From positions 124,001 through 188,000 of the forward strand of contig NZ_QCYG01000008.1 of NCBI RefSeq assembly GCF_003072065.1: a stretch of 64,000 nt of DNA, written 5' to 3'. This document shows, in pieces, positions 39,281 through 50,052 of this stretch (position 1 is its first letter; each line of letters opens with the position of its first letter). The DNA comes from Thalassorhabdomicrobium marinisediminis. Lineage in GTDB: Bacteria; Pseudomonadota; Alphaproteobacteria; Rhodobacterales; Rhodobacteraceae. The position numbers and the translations under genes are program-made. Under the pieces are notes generated by a model. The model was not told the DNA's origin. It made no database searches and was given only the letters and a program-made list of their open reading frames with translations.

Positions 39281-40018
39281 CTACTGCAGCCCCAGCATCA
39301 CGCCAACAAGGCTCAGGGACCGGTCGAACCGCCCCTTGTCCAGAAACTCCATCACCTGCCGCATGACAAGCGGATTGTTCATCATGAAGGTATGCGTCAC
39401 CGGCAGGGTGATATGTTCGGTCATGCCCTCCAGCCGGGTGGAGTCCACGCTGACCTTGCCGTCGTCGGGCCCGTCGATCAGGCTGGAATAATAGGCGTTC
39501 AACGTGCGGTCCCCGGCGATGATTCCCAATTCTCCGCCGAGCCATGGCAGGCTCAGCGGCGCGCCGGTGGTGTCGTCTTCGTGGGTGCCCAACTCCATGC
39601 CCGCAGGCCCGTTCAGCCACTCGAACGGCTCCAGATCCCCCAGTTCGTCCACCAGTTGCGAGCCATCGTTGGGCGGCCCCAGCATCACCACGCGCCCCAG
39701 CCGTTCGGGCTGTTCCGCGGACAGGTAAACCCGCACCAAAATCCCGCCCATGGAGTGGGTGACGAAATGCACTTTGCGGTCGCCGCATTGCGCCACGGCC
39801 TGCGGCACGTTTTCTTCGACCAGCGTGCGGATATCGGCGCTGGTCGAGGGGTAGCCGTCGTTGACCACGTGGTAGCCTTCGAGCTCCAGAAGCTCTTGCA
39901 GCGGCAGGAACGAGGTTTCGGTCCGCGCCAGCCCGTGCAGCAACACAACACAGTCGTCCTGCGCGGCAAAGGCGGGCGGGGCGATCAGCAACAAAAGGGT
40001 GGCGAGGATCTGTTTCAT
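39281..40018 (-). CDS. Secreted alpha/beta hydrolase, lipase-like
   Basis: 245 aa. Residues 1-18 form a signal peptide ([18 protein letters not shown]). [11 protein letters not shown] supplies the oxyanion region and [12 protein letters not shown] holds the nucleophile serine in a GxSxG-like motif whose first glycine is threonine. The order fits an esterase/lipase of the PGAP1/LipA-like type; substrate unknown. ATG 40018 is chosen because only it gives a signal peptide. Confidence 0.85.
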   Translation of the reverse strand: MKQILATLLLLIAPPAFAAQDDCVVLLHGLARTETSFLPLQELLELEGYHVVNDGYPSTSADIRTLVEENVPQAVAQCGDRKVHFVTHSMGGILVRVYLSAEQPERLGRVVMLGPPNDGSQLVDELGDLEPFEWLNGPAGMELGTHEDDTTGAPLSLPWLGGELGIIAGDRTLNAYYSSLIDGPDDGKVSVDSTRLEGMTEHITLPVTHTFMMNNPLVMRQVMEFLDKGRFDRSLSLVGVMLGLQ

Positions 40019-40095
40019 CCCCCCAACATAGGCCCAATTCCAGCGAAGGTAAGGTGTCGCTTGCGCGATCATGCGTCCCGCGCCAGTCTGCGCCC

Positions 40096-40560
40096 ATGTC
40101 AGACCTGCCGCCGCGAAAACCCGCCATCCGTCTTGCCACCCGGGGCATCCTTTTGCACGACGACCGGCTGCTGCTGGTGAACGCCTACAAAGGGCGCGAA
40201 GATCTCTGGTGCGCGCCCGGCGGCGGGGCCGATCCACATCAGTGCCTGCCGGACAATCTCGCCCGCGAGATATACGAGGAAACCGGCCTGACCGTGCGCA
40301 TCGGCGCGCCTTGCCTGTTGAACGAGTTCCACGACCCCGAGCGGAGTTATCATCAGGTTGAGGTGTTCTTTCGCTGCACCCTCACCGCAGGGGCGCTGGA
40401 TGCGGGCTGGCAGGACCCCGAGCAGATCGTCACCGCGCGGCGCTGGGTAACGCGCGACGAGATGGAGAGGCTCACCGTGCGGCCCAAATCGCTGGCGGCG
40501 GTGGCCTGGGGCGATCGCGATGCGCCGGTCTATGATCCGTTGGAGTTGATCCTGCGGTAA
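40096..40560 (+). CDS. NUDIX hydrolase
   Basis: 154 aa. The catalytic helix REIYEETGL is intact and preceded by [19 protein letters not shown]. The first glutamate of the classic Nudix box (G-x5-E-x7-RE) is replaced by glutamine (Q in DPHQC). The metal-binding E-E of REIYEE are kept, so hydrolysis is likely. Substrate not predictable. ATG 40096; 77 nt divergent from the hydrolase. Confidence 0.87.
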   Translation: MSDLPPRKPAIRLATRGILLHDDRLLLVNAYKGREDLWCAPGGGADPHQCLPDNLAREIYEETGLTVRIGAPCLLNEFHDPERSYHQVEVFFRCTLTAGALDAGWQDPEQIVTARRWVTRDEMERLTVRPKSLAAVAWGDRDAPVYDPLELILR

Positions 40561-40565
40561 CATCG

Positions 40566-40594
40566 AAAAGGGGCGCTCCTTTCGGAACGCCCCC
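40566..40594 (-). terminator. Intrinsic terminator after groEL
   Basis: GC stem (arms 40570-40579 and 40584-40593, one mismatch); on the minus strand it is followed by TTTTCG. It lies about 40 nt past the groEL stop, and a weaker reading on the plus strand could end the NUDIX transcript. Confidence 0.7.
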
Positions 40595-40633
40595 TGTTGT
40601 CTTTAGCCATTTGGGCAAAGCCCGGGCCGCATC

Positions 40634-42280
<1,647 letters not shown>

Positions 42281-42320
42281 TTAGCTCCTTTGGAATTTCG
42301 TTTGATTGGGGGCGAGGGCC

Positions 42321-42608
42321 TTAGGAGATGATCCCGAGGATGTCGCTCTCTTTCATGATCAACAGCTCTTCGCCGTCGACGGTCACTTCGGTGCCGGACC
42401 ACTTGCCGAACAGGATGCGATCGCCAGCTTTGACAGCCATTGCGACCAGCTCACCGCTGTCCTTGCGCGCGCCTTCGCCACATGCGACGACTTCACCCTC
42501 GGCAGGCTTTTCTTTTGCGGTGTCGGGGATGATCAGGCCGCCAGCGGTCTTTTCTTCGCCTTCGGTGCGACGCACGAGGACGCGGTCGTGAAGCGGTTTA
42601 AAAGCCAT
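42321..42608 (-). CDS. groES: Co-chaperonin GroES
   Basis: 95 aa. The start [12 protein letters not shown], the mobile-loop region [18 protein letters not shown] and the [14 protein letters not shown] block are all present. It forms the lid of GroEL. First gene of groESL. Confidence 0.99.
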   Translation of the reverse strand: MAFKPLHDRVLVRRTEGEEKTAGGLIIPDTAKEKPAEGEVVACGEGARKDSGELVAMAVKAGDRILFGKWSGTEVTVDGEELLIMKESDILGIIS

Positions 42609-42660
42609 GTCTATAGCTCCCTAGCTAATGTTTCTGTGCTGATGCCCGTCTTGCGGGCCG

Positions 42661-42687
42661 TTATCACTCACCAAGGGCGAGTGCTAA
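42661..42687. promoter_or_regulatory. CIRCE operator (HrcA binding site)
   Basis: TTATCACTC-N9-GAGTGCTAA matches the CIRCE consensus TTAGCACTC-N9-GAGTGCTAA with one change in one arm. It is 53 nt upstream of groES and just downstream of the predicted -10, the usual position for HrcA repression. Confidence 0.93.
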
Positions 42688-42694
42688 CGGCGGA

Positions 42695-42723
42695 TAGGTA
42701 GGCAACCCGACAGGGCCTGTCAA
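42695..42723 (-). promoter_or_regulatory. Putative sigma-70 promoter of groESL
   Basis: On the minus strand a perfect TTGACA (42723-42718) is followed after 17 nt by TACCTA (42700-42695). The start point would fall at the edge of the CIRCE element. Confidence 0.6.
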
Positions 42724-42803
42724 CGGGCAACTGCGGGGATTTTTTCCAGCGTCGCTGGTGGCCGGTGCGCCAAGCTTGCAAGTGCGCTGCTCGGCGTGAT
42801 GCC

Positions 42804-43460
42804 CTAGACGTCGCCCCAATCAGTCAGCCCTTTGGCGCCCGCCTCGGTCAGCCTGTAAACGCCCCGCTCGACCCGCTCGAACCAGCCGTAATGATCGTTC
42901 GCCATGAGCCGCGTGGCCGTCGGAACCTCGGTCCAGTTTGCCACCGTCGCCCCCTTGCTCGGCCCGTGCACCGCAAGAAACCGGGCGCATTTCAGCGCGT
43001 CCTGCCGGTAGCCGGTGACGATCCCGTGTCGGGTGGCGCCGCCGGCGTTCGGGTCGCCCTCCATCCGGTCAAACGCCCGCAACAGCGCCTTTTTCTTCCT
43101 GGCGATCTTGCGCGCGGCATAGGGGCCCGGATCGGCCAGCGCCTCAACAAAGCCGTCGCGCAGCCGCACGGTCAGCACGCCCAGCCCGAGCCGTCGCGCC
43201 AGTTTCACGTTGGAGCGTAAGGCCTTCGTCCGCCCGCCCGCTGGCACGGCAACATAGACATCGTCGCAAATTGCCAGCCGCTCGACCCCCTGATGGAACA
43301 GCGAGAGCGAAAACCCCAACTTCAGCTCAACGATGACGACATCCGCGCCGCGCCGCCCGACCACATCCGCCGCGCCCACCTCGCCCTTCACGTCATAGCC
43401 CTGCCGCTGAAGATAGGCTTTCACGGGGGCATAAAGATCGGCTTCGCGGGGTTTGCTCAT
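42804..43460 (-). CDS. DUF2161 family protein (predicted PD-(D/E)XK-like)
   Basis: 218 aa. The N-terminal part reads LYAPVKAYLQRQGYDVKGEVGAADVV followed by VVIVELKLGFSLSLFHQG. The E-x-K in VELK after a D/A-rich strand fits a PD-(D/E)XK nuclease-like core. A helical region and a winged-helix-like C-terminus (YGWFERVERGVYRLTEAG) follow. Function unknown. ATG 43460; the longer open frame is not used. Confidence 0.8.
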   Translation of the reverse strand: MSKPREADLYAPVKAYLQRQGYDVKGEVGAADVVGRRGADVVIVELKLGFSLSLFHQGVERLAICDDVYVAVPAGGRTKALRSNVKLARRLGLGVLTVRLRDGFVEALADPGPYAARKIARKKKALLRAFDRMEGDPNAGGATRHGIVTGYRQDALKCARFLAVHGPSKGATVANWTEVPTATRLMANDHYGWFERVERGVYRLTEAGAKGLTDWGDV

Positions 43461-43604
43461 GGCGCGCAACCTATCGCGGTTTCGCGCCCCGCTCCAAGCC
43501 CCAAGCGTTGCGACCGCGGCATGGGCGTGATGCCCCGCGCCGGGGGTGACTCCGGCCCGCGCCACTCCTATAAGGCGGCAAATTCAACCGATAAGGCGTT
43601 TGCT

Positions 43605-44522
43605 ATGACCACCCTCGTTTTCGGCCACAAGGCCCCCGATACGGATTCCACCGGCTCCCCGCTGATCTGGGAATGGTTCCTCAACCACACCGGCACCAAG
43701 GCCGAGGCCCGCCTGCTGGGCGAGCCGAACACCGAAGCGAAATTCGTGGCCGAGCGCTGGGGCTTCGATTTGCCCGCGCTGCTGACGGATATTGACGACG
43801 ACCAGCCCTGCGTCATCGTCGACACCAACAACCCCGCCGAGCTGCCCGCCAACATCAACAACGCGGACATCCGCGGCATCATCGACCACCACAAGCTTGT
43901 CGGCGGGCTTGAGACCAAGGGCCCGATCGATATCACAGTGCGCCCGCTCGCCTGCACCGCGACGATCATGTATGACCTGATGGGCGATCACGCGGCCGAG
44001 ATGCCCGACGCGATCAAGGGCCTGATGCTGTCGTGCATTCTGTCGGACACGCTTGAGTTCCGCTCCCCGACCACCACCGACCGGGATCGCGATCTTGCGG
44101 TGGCTCTGGCCGGACAGCTGGGCATCGCGATCAATGATTACGCGGCGGAAATGTTCGCGGCGAAATCCGACGTCTCCGCCTTCTCGGATGCCGAGCTTTT
44201 GCGCATGGATTCCAAGGAATTCGCCGTCGATGGCACCAAGTTCCGCGTCTCGGTGCTTGAGACGACCGCGCCGGACATCGTGCTGGACCGCAAGGCGTCG
44301 CTCCTGAGCAGCATGGCGGATGTGGCGACCGAGGACGGGGTCGATCAGGTGCTTTTGTTTGTGGTCGACATCCTCAAGGAAGAGGCGACGCTGCTGATCG
44401 CCAACGAGATGTGCAAGACCGTGGCGGAAAAGTCCTTTGGCGTGACCGTCACCGAAGATCACGTCATCCTGCCGGGCATCATGAGCCGCAAGAAACAGAT
44501 CATTCCGGCGCTGAAGATCTGA
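43605..44522 (+). CDS. ppaC: Manganese-dependent inorganic pyrophosphatase (family II)
   Basis: 305 aa DHH-family enzyme. Metal-site motifs: FGHKAPDTDST at 6-16, IVDTNNP, and the signature DHH in GIIDHHKLVG. A DHHA2 C-terminal domain follows. It hydrolyses pyrophosphate released by biosynthesis, for example by ATP sulfurylase. ATG 43605 is canonical (MTTLVFGHK). Confidence 0.95.
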   Translation: MTTLVFGHKAPDTDSTGSPLIWEWFLNHTGTKAEARLLGEPNTEAKFVAERWGFDLPALLTDIDDDQPCVIVDTNNPAELPANINNADIRGIIDHHKLVGGLETKGPIDITVRPLACTATIMYDLMGDHAAEMPDAIKGLMLSCILSDTLEFRSPTTTDRDRDLAVALAGQLGIAINDYAAEMFAAKSDVSAFSDAELLRMDSKEFAVDGTKFRVSVLETTAPDIVLDRKASLLSSMADVATEDGVDQVLLFVVDILKEEATLLIANEMCKTVAEKSFGVTVTEDHVILPGIMSRKKQIIPALKI

Positions 44523-44541
44523 TCCCCCCGAGCTGACACGA

Positions 44542-44577
44542 CCGGGCCGGAGGCTGCACAGGCGTCCGGCCCGCTTT
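44542..44577 (+). terminator. Hairpin after ppaC, probable terminator
   Basis: Perfect 9-bp stem (arms 44543-44551 and 44565-44573) with a 13-nt loop, then CTTTCAT. It lies 20 nt past the stop; the short T-run makes it moderate. Confidence 0.55.
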
Positions 44578-44664
44578 CATCGGATCGACAAATCCCCCCG
44601 GTGGCTTATCCTCATGGGCATCTGCCCGGCGGTCCGGCCCCACCCTTTTGCAAAAGGTTCACCC

Positions 44665-45537
44665 ATGCCCCAGATCATCCCCCGTTTTGCCGAGATTTCC
44701 GACCGCTACGATGTGGCCTTCGTCGACATCTGGGGCTGCATGCACAATGGCATCACCCCGTTTGAAGAGGCCGTCGCCGCGATGCAGGATTTCCGCGCGC
44801 GCGGGGGCAAAGTGGTGCTGGTGACGAACTCGCCCCGCCCCTGGGACAGCGTGGCCCAGCAGTTGCGCGCCATGGGGATGGCCGAATGCTGGGACGCCAT
44901 CGCGACCTCGGGCGACAGCGCCCGCGCGGCGATGTTCCGCGGCGTCGTTGGGTCGAAAGTGTGGTTCATGGGCGAAAGCCCCCGAGACGATGATTTCTTC
45001 AAACCGTTGAAAATCATCAAGGATCCCGTCGATATCCAGACCGTGCCGCTGGAAGAGGCCGAGGGCATCGTCTGTTGCGGTCCGTTCGACCCCTATGCCG
45101 ATCCGGCGGTGAACCGCCCCGAGTTCCTCTATGCCAAGACGCGCGGCCTGAAACTGCTGTGCGCCAATCCCGACATCATCGTCGACCGGGGTGAGCGGCG
45201 CGAATGGTGCGCCGGCGCCCTTGCCGCGCTCTATACCGAGATGGGCGGAGAAAGCCTCTATTTCGGCAAGCCGCATCCGCCGATCTACGACCTTGCCCGC
45301 CGCCGCTACGCCGCATTGGACGGATCGGTTCCCGACCCGCGCGTCATCGCCATAGGCGACGGGATTCGCACTGACGTTCTCGGGGCGCAGCAGGAAGATA
45401 TCGACAGCCTGTTCATCACCGGCGGGCTTGCGGCGGAAGAGACGAAGACCGTCACCGACCCGGATCAGACCTCTCTCACCTCTTACATCGACAGCGAACA
45501 GGTCACCCCAACTTACGCCATCGGGTTCCTGCGCTAG
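44665..45537 (+). CDS. HAD-superfamily subfamily IIA hydrolase
   Basis: 290 aa. Motif I reads VAFVDIWGCMHNG, where the second aspartate of the usual DxD is tryptophan; motif II is VVLVTNSPRP, and the C-terminal motifs YFGKPHPP and IAIGDGIRTDVLGAQ follow. This pattern is typical of the alphaproteobacterial TIGR01459-like group. A sugar- or nucleotide-phosphatase role is possible but unproven. ATG 44665 is used. Confidence 0.85.
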   Translation: MPQIIPRFAEISDRYDVAFVDIWGCMHNGITPFEEAVAAMQDFRARGGKVVLVTNSPRPWDSVAQQLRAMGMAECWDAIATSGDSARAAMFRGVVGSKVWFMGESPRDDDFFKPLKIIKDPVDIQTVPLEEAEGIVCCGPFDPYADPAVNRPEFLYAKTRGLKLLCANPDIIVDRGERREWCAGALAALYTEMGGESLYFGKPHPPIYDLARRRYAALDGSVPDPRVIAIGDGIRTDVLGAQQEDIDSLFITGGLAAEETKTVTDPDQTSLTSYIDSEQVTPTYAIGFLR

Positions 45538-45631
45538 ACCAAAGCAGGCTTGACAGTTTCTGCGACTGCGAAGTAATCTTATTTCACCCGCCCTGCACGG
45601 GTTGAATTATTATTACGGGACGGATCACGCA

Positions 45632-46075
45632 ATGCTCGACAATTTTCCCCGCGGCACGATCTGCATCGAGGACATCGAAATCGGCATGTCGCGGTCACTG
45701 CGCAAGGTGATCACCGACCGGGACATCGAACTCTTCGCCGAAGTCTCGACCGACCACAATCCGGTCCACCTTGACGAGGCCTATGCGCAGGACACGATTT
45801 TCGAGGGGCGCATCGCCCACGGAATGCTCACCGCCGGTCTGATCTCGGCGGTGATCGGGGAACAGCTTCCGGGCCATGGCACGGTCTATCTGGGGCAAAG
45901 CCTGAAATTCCTTGCACCGGTGCGTCCGGGCGACAGCGTGCAGGCGGTCGTCACGGTGACCGACATGGACGTGGGCAAGCGCCGCGTGACCATGGACACC
46001 CATTGCGAGATCGACGGCAAGAAGGTCCTCAAGGGGGAGGCTGTCGTCCTTGCCCCGTCGCGCAAATTCGACTGA
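45632..46075 (+). CDS. MaoC-like (R)-specific enoyl-CoA hydratase
   Basis: 147 aa hot-dog protein. The hydratase motif FAEVSTDHNPVHLDEAYA with catalytic D and H, and GRIAHGMLTAGLIS, are clear. It hydrates 2-enoyl-CoAs, commonly for polyhydroxyalkanoate or fatty-acid metabolism. The frame is open to a TTG at 45602, but ATG 45632 is preferred. It precedes ribF by 45 nt. Confidence 0.88.
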   Translation: MLDNFPRGTICIEDIEIGMSRSLRKVITDRDIELFAEVSTDHNPVHLDEAYAQDTIFEGRIAHGMLTAGLISAVIGEQLPGHGTVYLGQSLKFLAPVRPGDSVQAVVTVTDMDVGKRRVTMDTHCEIDGKKVLKGEAVVLAPSRKFD

Positions 46076-46120
46076 ACAAACCCGTCTTGAACCCCGCGCG
46101 CGGGCGGGCTAGGCAAGCCC

Positions 46121-47053
46121 ATGCGCATCATCCGAGACCCCGCCTTCATTGCCCCTGCCGACCGTGGCGCCGCCGCGGCGATCGGGAATTTCGACGGCGT
46201 GCATCTGGGCCATCAGGCGGTGCTGGACCTGACCGGCAGTGTGGCCGACGGCGCCCCGTTGGGCGTGCTGACCTTCGAGCCCCACCCCCGCGAATATTTC
46301 GCCCCCGACGCTCCGCCCTTCCGCCTGATGAGCCCGACAGCCAAGGCGCACCGTCTGGAAAAGCTCGGCGTGCAGCGGCTTTACGAGGTGCCGTTCAACG
46401 CCGCTTTGGCCGCGCTCACCCCGTGGCAATTTGCCGAAGACATCATCCATGACCGTCTTGGCCTGACCCATGTCGTCGTTGGCGCGGATTTCTGCTTTGG
46501 CAAGGATCGCGCGGGCAATGCGGCCGACCTTGAGGGCTTCGGCGCCAAGCTGGGCTTTGGTGTGACCATCGCACCGATGCTGCAAACCTCCGCGGGTGCC
46601 GTCTCTTCCACCGCGATCCGCCGCGCGCTGAGCGACGGCGCCCCCCGCCGCGCGGCCGAGATGCTGGGCCACCGGCACCGCATCGACGGTCCGGTCATCA
46701 GCGGCGAGCAGCGCGGCCGCGATCTGGGCTATCCCACCGCGAACATGTCCATCGACGGGTTGCATCCGCCGAAATTCGGCGTCTACGCGGTCAAGGTCGA
46801 TGTCCTCGACGGACCGCACAAAGGGGCTTACCACGGTGCCGCCTCAATCGGCGTTCGCCCGATGTTCGGTGAGAACGTGCCGAATTGCGAAACCTATCTG
46901 TTTGATTTCTCAGGTGATCTTTACGGCGCGCAGCTCAGCGTCGGGCTTGTGGACTATCTGCGCGGGGAAGAGACATTCGACAGTCTCGATGCGCTGATCA
47001 CCCAGATGGACGCCGACTGCCGCCAGGCGCGGGATATTCTGGCCGATGACTGA
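46121..47053 (+). CDS. ribF: Bifunctional riboflavin kinase/FAD synthetase RibF
   Basis: 310 aa. The N-terminal adenylyltransferase has AIGNFDGVHLGHQAVL and EPHPREYF; ISGEQRGRDLGYPTANM and the C-terminal kinase block GVYAVKVDV complete the enzyme. It makes FMN and FAD from riboflavin. Its stop overlaps the next ATG by 8 nt. Confidence 0.96.
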   Translation: MRIIRDPAFIAPADRGAAAAIGNFDGVHLGHQAVLDLTGSVADGAPLGVLTFEPHPREYFAPDAPPFRLMSPTAKAHRLEKLGVQRLYEVPFNAALAALTPWQFAEDIIHDRLGLTHVVVGADFCFGKDRAGNAADLEGFGAKLGFGVTIAPMLQTSAGAVSSTAIRRALSDGAPRRAAEMLGHRHRIDGPVISGEQRGRDLGYPTANMSIDGLHPPKFGVYAVKVDVLDGPHKGAYHGAASIGVRPMFGENVPNCETYLFDFSGDLYGAQLSVGLVDYLRGEETFDSLDALITQMDADCRQARDILADD

Positions 47054-47528
47054 GCAATCGTCCGATCCAATCCCCCGCGACGACGTCCGGCCCGCGTTCT
47101 GGGACACCGTTCCTTTGGAAAAGCTCACCCCCACCGAGTGGGAGGCGCTGTGCGACGGCTGTGGCAAGTGCTGCCTCAACAAGCTTGAGGACGAGGCCAC
47201 AGGAGAAGTCGTGCTCACCCGTGTCGCCTGCAAGCTGTTCGACGACAGCACCTGCCGTTGCTCGAACTATCCCACGCGACACAAATACGTCCCCGAGTGC
47301 ATCGTGCTCACGCCGAACACCATTCGTGACAGCCTGTATTGGCTGCCGCAAACCTGCGCCTACCGCCTTGTTTACGAAGGCAAACCCCTGTTCGACTGGC
47401 ACCCGCTCATCTCCGGCACGCCGCAGTCGGTCCATGACGCAGGCGTTTCAGCGCAGGATCTGACCGTTTCGGAAGCCAACACGCCCGAAGACGACTGGGA
47501 AGACCATATAATCGAGGAGCCCCTTTGA
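47046..47528 (+). CDS. YcgN/UPF0260 family cysteine-cluster protein
   Basis: 160 aa. Conserved cysteines lie in CDGCGKCCLNKLEDE, VACKLFDDSTCRCSNYPTR and PECIVLTP, a zinc- or iron-binding-type cluster. Function unknown. It overlaps ribF by 8 nt and ltaE by one base, so it is translated within this operon. Confidence 0.9.
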   Translation: MTEQSSDPIPRDDVRPAFWDTVPLEKLTPTEWEALCDGCGKCCLNKLEDEATGEVVLTRVACKLFDDSTCRCSNYPTRHKYVPECIVLTPNTIRDSLYWLPQTCAYRLVYEGKPLFDWHPLISGTPQSVHDAGVSAQDLTVSEANTPEDDWEDHIIEEPL

Positions 47529-48568
47529 TGTTTTTCGCCTCCGACAACTCCGGCCCTGCCCATCCTTCGGTGCTTGACGCCCTGCACCGCGCCAACGAAG
47601 GCTACCGCTTCGGCTACGGCGCCGACGCGGAAATGGACCGCGTGCGCCAGATGGTGCGCGACCTGTTTGAGGCACCCGAGGCGGCGGTCTATCTGGTGGC
47701 CACGGGCACGGCGGCGAACTCGATTGCGCTGGCGACGCTCGCCCAGCCGTGGGAGACGATCTTTTGCACCAAGCCCAGCCACATTAATGAGGATGAGTGC
47801 AACGCCCCGGAATTCTACAGCGGGGCGAAGCTGACACTGGTGGACGACGTAAACGCGAAGATGACCGCCGAGACCTTGCGCGCGGCGATGGAAGCGGAAG
47901 AGACCCGCGGCGTCCACGGCCCCCAGCGCGGGCCGGTGTCGATCACGCAGGTCACGGAAAAGGGCACGGTCTACACGCTGGACGAGATTGCGGCAGTGAC
48001 AAAGGTTGCGCGGGACTTCGGGGTCAGCACCCATCTGGACGGCGCGCGATTCGCCAATGCCATCGTGACGCTGGGCTGCACCCCGGCGGAGATGACATGG
48101 AAGGCGGGCATCGACTGTGTGTCCTTCGGCGGCACCAAGAACGGCCTGATGGGCGTCGAGGCGGTGATTTTCTTCGACCCCAAACACGCTTGGGAGTTCG
48201 AGCTGCGCCGCAAGCGCGGGGCGCATCTTTTCTCGAAGCACCGCTATCTCTCCGCGCAGATGGAAGCCTATCTGACTGACGACCTCTGGCGCGACCTCGC
48301 CGCGCGGGCGAACGCTGCGGCCCAGCGGCTGGCCGAGGGGCTGCGCGCCACCGGACAGGTCACCTTTACGCACGAGCCCGAGGCCAACCTGATGTTTTTC
48401 AGCGCCCCGCGCCATCTGCACCGAAAACTGCAAGGGGCCGGCGCGCAATATTACGTCATGGACAGCCTTGACGGGGACGCGGATGCGCCGGTGGTGGGGC
48501 GTCTGGTCTGCGATTGGTCCATCGGGGCCGAGGGGGTGGACGCCTTTCTCGACGTGCTCAAGCGCTGA
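47528..48568 (+). CDS. ltaE: Low-specificity L-threonine aldolase
   Basis: 346 aa PLP enzyme that splits threonine to glycine and acetaldehyde. The block GTAANSIALATLA, the HLDGARFANA strand and the PLP lysine in SFGGTKNGLMG are diagnostic. ATG 47528 follows GAGGAG at 7 nt and overlaps the YcgN stop as TGATG. The 3' end overlaps the convergent hydrolase gene by 11 bp. Confidence 0.93.
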   Translation: MFFASDNSGPAHPSVLDALHRANEGYRFGYGADAEMDRVRQMVRDLFEAPEAAVYLVATGTAANSIALATLAQPWETIFCTKPSHINEDECNAPEFYSGAKLTLVDDVNAKMTAETLRAAMEAEETRGVHGPQRGPVSITQVTEKGTVYTLDEIAAVTKVARDFGVSTHLDGARFANAIVTLGCTPAEMTWKAGIDCVSFGGTKNGLMGVEAVIFFDPKHAWEFELRRKRGAHLFSKHRYLSAQMEAYLTDDLWRDLAARANAAAQRLAEGLRATGQVTFTHEPEANLMFFSAPRHLHRKLQGAGAQYYVMDSLDGDADAPVVGRLVCDWSIGAEGVDAFLDVLKR

Positions 48569-49358
48569 TCACAGTACCCCGCCCCGCCATCGCGGCGGCA
48601 ACCTCTTGCGGGTGGGTGACGGCGACCATGTGCCCCGCGCCTTCGATCACGTGGTGGCCCGCCTGCGGCAGGTCCACCGCCAGCGCCGCGACGATCTTCG
48701 ACATCACCGGATCGCTGGCGCCGCCCTCGATCAAGTCCACCGGACAGGTCACGCGATCCAGCCGGTCCAACAGGCCCGGCGCGTCATTCTCAAGCACCGG
48801 CACGGCGGCGGCGATCAGGTGAATCTGCCCCATGATGCGTTCGCGCGTGGCCTGAGACATCGCATCCCACGGCCGGCCCGTGCCCCATTGCGCCAGAAAC
48901 GCCTTCGACGCCGCTTCGAGATCGCCCGCCTCCCAGGCATCGATAAAGGCCGGACTGGCGACCTTGTAGGCTGAATGGGCTTCCGCATCCTCGGCACCAC
49001 GTCTTGCGGCGGCAAAAAACACCGGGTCGATCAGGGTCAGGCGCGACACCAGATCCGGGCGCTCGACCGCCAATCGCAAGGCCACCGTGCCGCCGAAAGA
49101 ATGGCCCACCACATGGGTCGGCCCCTGCAGCAGCGCTTCGGCCACGTCGAAGACGTCCTTGTGCAGATCCTCGCCCCGCCAAGGGCCGCTTTTGCCGTGT
49201 CCGGGCAGGTCGAAAAAGAGGTTGCGCGCAGGCGGCAGCGCCCCGGCAAGACTGAACAGGCTTTCGGACTGCCCCAGCGAGCAATGCAGGAACAGTCGCG
49301 GTGCGCCCTGCCCGTCTTCGGTGGTCCAGATGCGCTGGCCCGCGATTTCTTTCAGCAT
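48558..49358 (-). CDS. Alpha/beta hydrolase
   Basis: 266 aa. The oxyanion region LFLHCSLGQSESLF lacks the usual HG; the nucleophile motif GHSFGG is in THVVGHSFGGTVALRL, with a late acid in VDLIEGGASDP and the catalytic H in VIEGAGHMV. Substrate unknown. It starts directly after the isomerase stop (TAA then ATG), so the two form a pair. Confidence 0.9.
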   Translation of the reverse strand: MLKEIAGQRIWTTEDGQGAPRLFLHCSLGQSESLFSLAGALPPARNLFFDLPGHGKSGPWRGEDLHKDVFDVAEALLQGPTHVVGHSFGGTVALRLAVERPDLVSRLTLIDPVFFAAARRGAEDAEAHSAYKVASPAFIDAWEAGDLEAASKAFLAQWGTGRPWDAMSQATRERIMGQIHLIAAAVPVLENDAPGLLDRLDRVTCPVDLIEGGASDPVMSKIVAALAVDLPQAGHHVIEGAGHMVAVTHPQEVAAAMAGRGTVISA

Positions 49359-49955
49359 TTACAACTCGCCGGACAGGTGTCGGTCCAGATCGTCAAGACG
49401 GTCCTGCCCCCAGAACCTCTCATCCCCGTCGGTGATGAAGAACGGCGCGCCGAACACTCCGTTGGTCACGGCCTCATCGAGATTGCGGGCATAGGTTTCC
49501 GCCCCGGCCAACAGGCCGCTGTCCGCCAGCGACGGATCGAAGCCCGCCTCCTCCAGACAGGCGCGGATCACATCGTCGTCGGCAATGTTACGCTCCTCGG
49601 CCCAACAGGCGCGCGTCACAGCATTGACCAGCTTGCCCACATCGCCGCCCGCCGATTGCGCCGCAATGATCGCATAGGACGACGGCGCCATGTTGGTGGG
49701 CCAGTGCGCGGGCCGCAGGTTGAGCGGCAGCCCCGCGACGATGGCCCGCCGCCGCAGGTCCTGCAAGCGGTAGTCCTGCCGGTTCGGATGCCGGTCCATC
49801 GGCGGCACCCCGCCGGTCCGGGCGAAGAGCGCCATGATGTCGAGCGGCTTGTAGGTCACCGTCGCCCCGTGTTTTGCGACGATCTCCTCGAACCGGGGCC
49901 CGGCGAGGTAGGTGAAGGGCGAAATCGTCGCAAAGTAATAGTCGATATGTGGCAT
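49359..49955 (-). CDS. 2-hydroxychromene-2-carboxylate isomerase family protein (DsbA-like fold)
   Basis: 198 aa kappa-class GST-like protein. The start [16 protein letters not shown] puts the catalytic serine at S12; [13 protein letters not shown] and [10 protein letters not shown] fit the family. In naphthalene pathways it isomerises hydroxychromene carboxylate with glutathione; the native substrate here is unknown. ATG 49955. Upstream of and coupled to the hydrolase. Confidence 0.88.
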   Translation of the reverse strand: MPHIDYYFATISPFTYLAGPRFEEIVAKHGATVTYKPLDIMALFARTGGVPPMDRHPNRQDYRLQDLRRRAIVAGLPLNLRPAHWPTNMAPSSYAIIAAQSAGGDVGKLVNAVTRACWAEERNIADDDVIRACLEEAGFDPSLADSGLLAGAETYARNLDEAVTNGVFGAPFFITDGDERFWGQDRLDDLDRHLSGEL

Positions 49956-50052
49956 TTCCGGCTCCTCACCCTGCTTGCTTTCTTGGTGCGACCCTAAGGC
50001 TGTGCTACCTCGTGTCAACGCTGCGAATCTGTCACCTCGGGACCCCCAGACC

